A stretch of DNA of 58,901 bases from contig CAJWYM010000010.1 of assembly GCA_913049555.1 (NCBI GenBank), positions 1 to 58,901 of the forward strand. Reading direction: 5' to 3'. This document shows, in pieces, positions 53,701 to 58,901 of the stretch (within the stretch, counting starts at the first letter, position 1; each line of letters opens with the position of its first letter). The position numbers were made by a program, and so were the translations under genes. The stretch is from an uncultured Opitutia bacterium. GTDB lineage: Bacteria; Verrucomicrobiota; Verrucomicrobiia; Opitutales; CAJWYM01. A model generated the notes under the pieces. It did not search any database. It saw only the letters and a program-made list of their open reading frames with translations, and had not been told where the DNA came from.

Positions 53701-54490
53701 CTCGGTTGGATAAGCGCCCAAATAGTAGAAGAATTTCGACTTCATTGCCAAAAGACCCATCCATCAAATTATGGGTTTCACGGATATCTGCTTCAGTGGG
53801 TAAAAAAACCAATACATCGCCTTGGGTTTTAAAAATCAAAGATTCAGCAGCTTCGACACATTCATCCAAATAGGTTTTATCTCCTAAATCCTGCCTTTCA
53901 TTATCAACAGGTCGATAATCCACTTCAATAGGATATAAAGTGCCTGAAACTTCAATTATGGGTGCCTTTGAAAAGGCGTTTGAAAATTTCTGAGTATCAA
54001 TCGTTGCGGATGTGATCACAACCTTCAAATCCAAACGCTCCTGAATTAAGTTTTTCAAAAAACCCAGAATAAAATCGATATTGAGGCTTCTTTCATGGGC
54101 TTCATCTATAATTAAAACATCATAATTGGACAATTTTGAATCAGACTGGAATTCTTGCAAAAGAATCCCATCCGTCATCACTTGAATTCGGGTATTTTTA
54201 GAAGTTTTGTCATTAAAACGAATCTTACTACCAACTAAAGATCCATAAGAAACTTTTAATTCATCTGAGATTCTCTGAGCAACTGAGATTGCAGCTACAC
54301 GTCGAGGTTGTGTGCAACCAATTTTTTTTTGCTTTCCAAAACCAGCCTCCAAACACATCTTAGGAATTTGGGTTGTTTTCCCAGAACCAGTGGAACCGGA
54401 GATGATAACAACAGAGTTTTCCTTGATAGCTGAAACAATTTCAGCACGTTTTCCACTAATGGGCAGATCTGCGGGATAATCAATTTTCAT
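50747..54490 (-). CDS. hrpA: ATP-dependent RNA helicase HrpA
   Basis: A 1,247-residue DEAH-box helicase of the bacterial HrpA type. Motifs: I GSTGSGKTTQIPK (32-44), Ia TQPRRVAA, II DEAH (129-132), III SATID (161-165), then LTTNIAETSLTVP and QRKGRCGRLGPG (V and VI). Winged-helix/ratchet and OB-like regions follow, then a long C-terminal half (about 700-1247; DUF3418-like) specific to HrpA. E. coli HrpA (1,300 aa) resolves collided ribosomes; the same role is likely here. The gene stands alone and ends just before the 6S RNA promoter. Confidence 0.95.
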   Translation of the reverse strand: MKIDYPADLPISGKRAEIVSAIKENSVVIISGSTGSGKTTQIPKMCLEAGFGKQKKIGCTQPRRVAAISVAQRISDELKVSYGSLVGSKIRFNDKTSKNTRIQVMTDGILLQEFQSDSKLSNYDVLIIDEAHERSLNIDFILGFLKNLIQERLDLKVVITSATIDTQKFSNAFSKAPIIEVSGTLYPIEVDYRPVDNERQDLGDKTYLDECVEAAESLIFKTQGDVLVFLPTEADIRETHNLMDGSFGNEVEILLLFGRLSNRDQQQIFHPGEKRRIVLTTNIAETSLTVPRIESVIDTGLARVSRYSHATGTLRLPIERISRSSADQRKGRCGRLGPGYCIRIYDEEDYLSRDEFTEPEIFRANLGAVILKLIDLKIPEIHQFPFVDPPKISAIRSSYKNLQAIGAIDLKNRITSLGKRLVRLPIDLSIGCMMLHAEKLGVFHEVAVIGAAMSIQDPRERPEDSKELADHEHIKFLHPESDFISLYNIWNSFHNDLDGMSQSKMRKFCKKHFLAYMRMREWMDLYKQIQWSFKKEKKKEPEESIDKKYDRIHQAILSGLILNVAQKVSGNIYRASGNREVSIFPGSGLYDRKAFKVEKKLERSRLEVSKDPNLGKTPDWIVAGNISETSRTFARCVGKIDPNWMVVIAPHLIRKSYVEPYWSEKKNRVLVLEKIRIFGLLIDVKKVGFGKVNPREAREIFIRSALVQFEVRDCLPILNVNRNLIELFEQNLSRNRNFASWHLHDKVFAFYDKIIPSISSLQELSKWLNSDLNRKKFRIQSRDLSEEDWALDEVQFPSKLKIGEKSFKIQYRYQPGSDLDGATLSIPIDAFLRINSQTADWIIPGFLSEKIEIWLRALPKEIRTRIFPIADAAEKVQSVTVAGNYSLKESIFKSLKKIYKLNFKLEEFADPNFPPQLKLRFEVLDQNRKPIIAGRDYKLLEKKLLPEGSKSNQSIAHDLNIFKSRYEIPDLDRVGSYNLKEKIECGKISGIKSFLYVGISCEKCAFAARLYPSKKDADLSSFKSLEAFLRQKLSKDVAWLQKDLNETQKKCGLLFSNLGNVKDLEFDLLRMILLDARKTFRLHPMNSEEHNNYFEAIRKSWRGLVPRILDCIQSILNERQKLLLIRKSYDLMHRDVKVLLPSSFVKQTPLKQFFEIPRYLKAIEVRNHRFLANPNKDSDKNNRVQSFEEGFLKLLKMRSYSQHKISKMNEFFWILQEFKVSVFAPELKTAVRVSDKIVFQRFSELSE

Positions 54491-54573
54491 CCTTTGAAAA
54501 TATGATTTTTACAATCCTATCCAATTGAGAGCGAATTTATAAAATTCATACGAAAAATGAACATGTTCCAAAT

Positions 54574-55215
54574 CTATCGACTCCTAGAGTCTAACTCATC
54601 TGCTTGATACATTTTATGCATTTGATAGCCAGCTCGAAATGGAGATCCATGAGATTTGATGAATTCAGTGATAGAAGTTAATACCTTAAAATCCTTAGCA
54701 ACAGACCACTCAGGGTGAAGCCATATATTTTGAATTTCTTTAATATGGGAGTTGATTATAGAACCCCATTTCGAAATGCTTTTCTGATCTTCAACAATGA
54801 TCTTTAATTCATTAGCCAATTTATAATTTTCCTCAAGTGGTAATTTATTCCACTTTGGGCTTAAGGTTATCCAATTAAAATTTCCCCTTATCGGGAAAGC
54901 TCCACTTGTTTCTAAGTGAACTGGCAAATTTTCTGAATGAATGGCATCACTCAACTCAGTCAAATCGTGAATTGCGGGTTCACCCCCTGTAATCACAACA
55001 AAATCGGGCTTTTCTTTACTAATTTCAGCGACGATTTCTTTTGCTGTTCTTTTCTCAATATTCCGAGGAATATGATCTTTATGCCAAGTTCCAGCTGAAT
55101 CACACCAAGGACAATGAACCGGGCAACCAAATAATCTAACAAAAAAAGCGGCACGTCCCATATGAACCCCCTCACCTTGCCATGAGAAGAATCGCTCATG
55201 AATCGGATATTTCAT
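54574..55215 (-). CDS. queE: 7-carboxy-7-deazaguanine synthase, radical SAM (QueE)
   Basis: QueE contracts 6-carboxytetrahydropterin to 7-carboxy-7-deazaguanine with SAM and a 4Fe-4S cluster. From the ATG at 55215 it has 213 residues: MKYPIHERFFSWQGEG, the cluster motif C-x3-C-x2-C in FGCPVHCPWCDS, VVITGGEPAIHDL and a C-terminal ENYKLANELKIIVED / IWLHPEW pair of QueE motifs. The ATG overlaps the queD TGA by four bases (ATGA); the frame also opens at a TTG 12 bases earlier. It forms one unit with queD. Confidence 0.95.
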   Translation of the reverse strand: MKYPIHERFFSWQGEGVHMGRAAFFVRLFGCPVHCPWCDSAGTWHKDHIPRNIEKRTAKEIVAEISKEKPDFVVITGGEPAIHDLTELSDAIHSENLPVHLETSGAFPIRGNFNWITLSPKWNKLPLEENYKLANELKIIVEDQKSISKWGSIINSHIKEIQNIWLHPEWSVAKDFKVLTSITEFIKSHGSPFRAGYQMHKMYQADELDSRSR

Positions 55216-55646
55216 AGTTCGGGACAAAAAGTGGCTGAATTTTTACTGTCCTCAGTCACGGTCAAATCAACTATAAAAACGCGACTTTTTGTGTCCTCAG
55301 ATAATATCTTAGAAAAAACTTCATAAAAATGAAATGCTAAGCCCTCACAAGAACAATTGTCCACAATATAAGATTTAAACGCAGAGGGACAAGATTTCAA
55401 AATGTGATCTTTTTCAGGATCGGATTCATTCATTAGAATTGCATGGTCTAAGTTGCTTTCAATCCAATTTTTGATCGATTTTAATTTACCAAAATCAATC
55501 ACAAAACCATTTGCATCCAAGTTCTTACAGGCAAAAGTAATTTCAATTCCCCAATTATGCCCATGAATGTAAGAGCAATGACCACTGTGCGTGTGCTGTC
55601 TATGGGAAAAAGGGATGTCTCTATATTCTTTTTTGCAGGTCAACAT
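55212..55646 (-). CDS. queD: 6-carboxy-5,6,7,8-tetrahydropterin synthase (QueD)
   Basis: QueD converts 7,8-dihydroneopterin triphosphate to 6-carboxytetrahydropterin, the first committed step to queuosine. The 144-residue protein has the zinc His in PFSHRQH and HGHNW, with the catalytic Cys in HCSYIHGH; FVIDFGKLKSI and LDHAILM follow; TVTEDSKNSATF matches the family's C-terminal glutamate strand. It heads the queD-queE pair. No preQ1 riboswitch pattern was found in the upstream 188 bp (55647-55834). Confidence 0.94.
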   Translation of the reverse strand: MLTCKKEYRDIPFSHRQHTHSGHCSYIHGHNWGIEITFACKNLDANGFVIDFGKLKSIKNWIESNLDHAILMNESDPEKDHILKSCPSAFKSYIVDNCSCEGLAFHFYEVFSKILSEDTKSRVFIVDLTVTEDSKNSATFCPEL

Positions 55647-55834
55647 AATCTAAGATTTAAGCACATGGATACCAATTGAAATAGATCTCATACCCTTGCT
55701 AAAACTAATTAGCTTAGTATTCTATATCCGATAAAAAGAATCAACAGTAATGGCACCTTCAACTCAATAAATCAATCCAGAAATTAGATCTAATTTAGGC
55801 TTTGAGATTCAAGCCATTTTCATAAGATTTGATA

Positions 55835-56461
55835 TTAATAAAAGGGGTCTAAGCCTTGATCTGTGATTTCAAACAAACGAAGGCTTATAGTATCTAAAAA
55901 TTTATCGTTGTTTTGTCTAACAAATCTTTGAATTTCTAAGTAAGCATTTTTAGAATTATTTGGAAACATCATCAACATATCTCGTTGAGGAATATTCAAT
56001 AAAATACTTTCACTTTTTAATTCCTGCTTGAACCAAGAGTTCATTTTAGGCAAAAGCATACAACTTGAGGTCAACCAATGGCCTCCCCAAATCATCATAG
56101 GCATTTGATTAGGCCCTTGAACCAACCGTTTAATAATCTGATCGCTCTCCGCCAATACTGTTAAATTATCCAAAGCAAATTGATGGGCGGTTCCAACTGT
56201 AATCCCCAATCGATCTAAATCAGATTGGACTAAATTTCTAACCCTTCCATCCATATCATAAACCAAGGTAACATACAGCTTGTGTCCAATTTCATATGTG
56301 GCCCCTGGAGGACTATTAGACAAGTCACGAATGTCTTCAGCGGTAACTACAAAAGGAAAAATAAGTTGTGATTCGTTTACATTCGGAATAAGAGCCAAAA
56401 TAGAAATACTTAAACTCGAGGAAAAGCAAATAGCCCCCCACAAACTTTTTACAAAGGACAC
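55835..56461 (-). CDS. DUF1444-like protein with N-terminal signal or membrane segment
   Basis: A 208-residue protein with a hydrophobic N-terminus (about 5-25) that could be a signal peptide or anchor. The rest resembles DUF1444 (YtpQ-like): VTLVYDMDGRVRNLVQSDL, a helix with GTAHQFALDNLTVL, then a strand-rich part with ILLNIPQRDMLMMFP and a C-terminal helix with NDKFLDTISLRLFEI. Function is unknown. The GTG start overlaps the rnc TAG by one base (TAGTG), so expression is probably coupled to RNase III. Family assignment is tentative. Confidence 0.65.
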   Translation of the reverse strand: MSFVKSLWGAICFSSSLSISILALIPNVNESQLIFPFVVTAEDIRDLSNSPPGATYEIGHKLYVTLVYDMDGRVRNLVQSDLDRLGITVGTAHQFALDNLTVLAESDQIIKRLVQGPNQMPMMIWGGHWLTSSCMLLPKMNSWFKQELKSESILLNIPQRDMLMMFPNNSKNAYLEIQRFVRQNNDKFLDTISLRLFEITDQGLDPFY

Positions 56462-57159
56462 TACTGAATCCCCAGTTGTTCAATTGCAATCGAAGCAGCC
56501 ATCTCCTCTGCTTTCTTTTTTGAATTTCCCTCCCCTACCGCAAGAACCTCTCCATTAGCGATTAAAGAAATAGAAAAACTTTTTGAATGGTCTGGCCCTT
56601 TCATATTCTCCAATCTATACTGAACTATGGATTTGCTTTTAGTAGCTTGGTAGTATTCTTGAATAATTCCCTTTGGATTATCACTTCCTCGATGGTTTTT
56701 TAATCCGTTTGCATGTGCAAGGAAATGTTCCGCAATAAACTTATAGGCCTTGTCATATCCTCCATCTTTATAAATAGCACCGATCACAGCTTCTAAGACA
56801 TCTTCTAAAACTTTCGGATTCAATCGGACTCCTTGAGATTCTCCTGATTGAGAGACGATTATAAATTTGTTCAAATTTAGAGATTTAGCAATTTTTACCT
56901 GAGTCGATCCTTTACAAAAAAAAGATTTGTATTTAGCCAAAGTTCCTTCATCTGCACCAGGAAATCGATCGTATAAAATATCTGCAATTACAAAGCCTAG
57001 AAATGAATCTCCCAAAAATTCAAGCCGCTGGTAATCTTTTTTGAGACTTGATTCCAAATTATAATTCGACTTCATGGAAGGATGACTCAAAGCCTCTCGA
57101 ATCCATTCACAGTTTAAAAATTGATAGTTTAATATACGCTCCAGCTTCTTAAGATCCAT
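56461..57159 (-). CDS. rnc: Ribonuclease III
   Basis: RNase III cleaves double-stranded RNA in rRNA and mRNA processing. From the ATG at 57159 it has 232 residues. The catalytic domain has RLEFLGDSFLGFVIADILY (signature with catalytic Glu/Asp) and EDVLEAVIGAIYKDGG with the second acidic pair. The C-terminal dsRBD (about 155-232) has PKGIIQEYYQ and GEGNSKKKAEEMAASIAIEQL. The frame opens five codons earlier at a TTG (57174). It lies between the surface-protein gene and the DUF1444-like gene on the same strand. Confidence 0.95.
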   Translation of the reverse strand: MDLKKLERILNYQFLNCEWIREALSHPSMKSNYNLESSLKKDYQRLEFLGDSFLGFVIADILYDRFPGADEGTLAKYKSFFCKGSTQVKIAKSLNLNKFIIVSQSGESQGVRLNPKVLEDVLEAVIGAIYKDGGYDKAYKFIAEHFLAHANGLKNHRGSDNPKGIIQEYYQATKSKSIVQYRLENMKGPDHSKSFSISLIANGEVLAVGEGNSKKKAEEMAASIAIEQLGIQ

Positions 57160-57191
57160 AAGTCTATAAAACAATAACCTATAGACAAAAA

Positions 57192-58901
57192 TTAATTTTC
57201 ACTCAAGACAACAGATTTTTTTAAAAACTTTTTCTTTAGAAACAGAAACAATAACAAAAACAACAACCCAGAAATAGAGACTATAGTAGAGGTCTCGGGC
57301 ACTGCCTCGTAGGTGAGCCAAAGGGTATTGTTGTGGTATTCTAAGCCCCAATTAATCCACCAAGTATCCCCATTAGTGAAACCACTGGAATCGATGCTGA
57401 AATAATCTTCATCAAAAGACCCTCCATTGAAAGTAACCCCTCCAGTAATAATTGGTATTTCGACTTTCTTGCCCCACTCCCAGCCAGTAGAGTTGCCAGC
57501 AGAATTCAAATTAAGATTGAAGCGAGTCCCAGAGGAAAGACCCGTCATATTTAAACCACCGGTAAATTGAAGCGCATCCCAGTCGCTTCCGGTAGTTCCT
57601 GTAGCCTCAGCATATCCATTGGAACCGATTGAATCAGAGCCCCCTCCCATGCCTCCGGAAATATCCATGATGAAAGAACCAGATGAAGAACCTTGTGCCC
57701 AAGTAGAGGCTGCCCCAACCGTCATCTTTCCTGAAACTGCAGAGCCATTACCACTGATTGCCAAACCAGAGTTCCCAACTGAGACATCCCCAGTCAATGT
57801 GCCTCCTCCACCATATGTAAGGCCTTTTACACTGGATGAGGCCGTAGTTCCCAAAGATAAGTTACCAGCACCCGATTTTGTCAAAACATAATTCGAACCA
57901 GTAATTCCATTGGTCAAAGTTAAAGTTTGTCCAGAAGTATCCACGGCAATTGACGAATCCGCTGCTAAAGTTAGCTGATTTGTAATTGTATGGGAACCAG
58001 AAGCATTGTGAAGGGCTCCACTACTGCTTACACCTGTTCCTGAAATTGTAATATTTTCATTAGAAATTGTCATTGCTGAAGCATTGTTTAATTTTAAAGA
58101 TGCTCCACTGGCTACCGTTGTCGCTGCCGCGCCACCATCTCCCAGTCCATCCGCATGTTCTAACTGAAGAATTTGTCCTGCATCGGTGATGGAAGTAGCC
58201 CCCGAGTAGGTATTGTCTCCAGACACAACTATAGTCCCTGCAGTTCCCGTAGTATTATAATCCACATTGCCCGAGCCACTTATAACACCAGACAGAGTGA
58301 GTGATGAACCCGAATTCTTATTGTAATCCACCGTATTCGATCCAGTCAGTGCAATTCCACCACTCCATGAAGTGGTTCCGGAGACTTTCAAAGTTCCAGT
58401 GCTCAAAGCCAATGCCTCAGCAACATTGTCCAAACCATTCGCAAGGGTTAGAATTCCACTGCTGCTCACAGTTGTGCCTGACGCAGTGGAACCCAAACCC
58501 CCAACATCACTCAAAGTTACATTGCCTCCCTGAATAACAGTTGCTCCAGAATAATTGGTATCCGCATCCAAATCAATGACACCGGCCCCAGTATATGTCA
58601 ATGCACTGGAACCCGTTATGTCCCCGGTAAATTTCATAGTTCCGCTGTCAATATCTATCGTGCTATCAGCCGCCAAAGCAACATCCCCAGAAATCGTTAC
58701 CGTTCCTGAATTGCTTTTATAAAGAGCACCCCCAACTCCGCCAGCCCCCGTTCCAGTTCCCGAAATGCTGATGTCCTCCTCCACAGTGGAAGTCCCGTCC
58801 AGTTGAAGAGTCGCACCTGAGCTAACAGTAGTAGATCCACTCGTAGTCCCAAGTTTGCCACTGCCAGTAAGTTTGAGAATCCCTGCACTTACAGTAGTTG
58901 T
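57192..58901 (-). CDS. Beta-strand repeat surface protein with PEP-CTERM sorting tail, N-terminus beyond window
   Basis: The frame is open to the right window edge, so about 569 C-terminal residues are visible. Most is made of Gly/Ser/Thr/Asn-rich imperfect repeats of the autotransporter-passenger type (GTTVSSSGILTLANG, ASGASLKLNNAS, TVSSGATLQLDG, YSGATVIQGGNVTL), predicted to form a beta-helix. A globular C-terminal part (GSDWDALQFTGGL, NLNLNSAG) follows. It ends with VPE (in EAVPETST), a hydrophobic span (about 18 residues) and basic KKKFLKK: the PEP-CTERM signal recognised by exosortase. There is no autotransporter barrel. It is probably exported and anchored or secreted through the exosortase system, as in many Verrucomicrobiota. 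Confidence 0.88.
   Translation of the reverse strand, partial: TTTVSAGILKLTGSGKLGTTSGSTTVSSGATLQLDGTSTVEEDISISGTGTGAGGVGGALYKSNSGTVTISGDVALAADSTIDIDSGTMKFTGDITGSSALTYTGAGVIDLDADTNYSGATVIQGGNVTLSDVGGLGSTASGTTVSSSGILTLANGLDNVAEALALSTGTLKVSGTTSWSGGIALTGSNTVDYNKNSGSSLTLSGVISGSGNVDYNTTGTAGTIVVSGDNTYSGATSITDAGQILQLEHADGLGDGGAAATTVASGASLKLNNASAMTISNENITISGTGVSSSGALHNASGSHTITNQLTLAADSSIAVDTSGQTLTLTNGITGSNYVLTKSGAGNLSLGTTASSSVKGLTYGGGGTLTGDVSVGNSGLAISGNGSAVSGKMTVGAASTWAQGSSSGSFIMDISGGMGGGSDSIGSNGYAEATGTTGSDWDALQFTGGLNMTGLSSGTRFNLNLNSAGNSTGWEWGKKVEIPIITGGVTFNGGSFDEDYFSIDSSGFTNGDTWWINWGLEYHNNTLWLTYEAVPETSTIVSISGLLFLLLFLFLKKKFLKKSVVLSEN

Noticed and set aside
54574-55215. QueE radical SAM enzyme as the maturase of the 36-aa peptide
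   Set aside because: It has the QueE cluster motif and overlaps queD; it is 13 kb away and has no peptide-recognition domain.
55647-55834. preQ1 riboswitch before queD
   Set aside because: No short hairpin with the required A-rich tail and pseudoknot bases could be found on the minus strand.
1-58901. Mobile elements, prophage or integrative island
   Set aside because: No transposase, integrase, phage structural gene or tRNA-flanked repeat was seen; composition is even across the window.

Overview
The window is about 59 kb of AT-rich chromosome, densely coded on both strands. It contains no rRNA, tRNA, insertion sequence, prophage or CRISPR array that I can see. The best guess for the host is a low-GC, Gram-negative member of the Verrucomicrobiota (PVC superphylum). 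The grounds are a beta-helix passenger-like protein with a PEP-CTERM tail, a LacI-like/AraC fused XylR-type regulator, an outer membrane (TolC-type protein, LpxA), menaquinone synthesis (MenD), a pyrophosphate-type phosphofructokinase and AcnB. This is inferred from gene content, not from a phylogenetic marker search. Many starts are preceded by A/T-rich sequence with no Shine-Dalgarno motif, and several reading frames open with GTG or TTG, so some starts had to be chosen by family alignment or overlap geometry.

Left part (1-17.4 kb): the N-terminal part of a TolC-family protein, mpl, a seven-copy heptamer repeat, a XylR-type regulator and a coupled pair of peptidases (M48 lipoprotein, M20 dipeptidase) lie on the minus strand. 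purH and purD then diverge around a perfect 16-bp palindrome; purD is followed by a PPi-dependent phosphofructokinase and an intrinsic terminator. Two small plus-strand genes (one unknown, one DUF2293) converge on a tight minus-strand cluster transcribed obgE, queC, a secreted transglutaminase-like protein, menD, dtd.

Centre (17.5-36 kb): lpxA follows, by 17 bp, a single 13.4-kb gene for a 4,462-residue exported protein. That protein has a signal sequence, a TPR-like region, about 4,000 residues of almost uninterrupted coiled coil, and a C-terminal domain of about 140 residues. The same C-terminal domain ends a 352-residue protein 17 kb away (48.4-49.5 kb), which also has a signal segment and a coiled coil. 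This giant/mini pair is the most unusual content of the window and looks like an undescribed two-member family of envelope proteins. Next come a lipoamide-dehydrogenase-like flavoprotein, trmL, smpB, rpoZ, cutA and a RibD whose deaminase half has lost its zinc-binding and catalytic residues.

Right part (36-58.9 kb): mostly housekeeping (leuB, alaS, sua5, rpsR, acnB, infA, cysK, pdxH, hrpA, queE/queD, rnc), with a rhomboid protease, a GNAT enzyme and small unknown or DUF proteins. A discrete transcription unit at 41.65-41.94 kb, with promoter, 36-codon ORF and terminator, may encode a small peptide. A likely 6S RNA with its own consensus-like promoter lies between hrpA and pdxH. The window ends inside a PEP-CTERM beta-repeat surface protein. 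Together the genes cover nucleotide, queuosine, menaquinone, riboflavin and leucine synthesis, translation, RNA turnover and envelope biogenesis.
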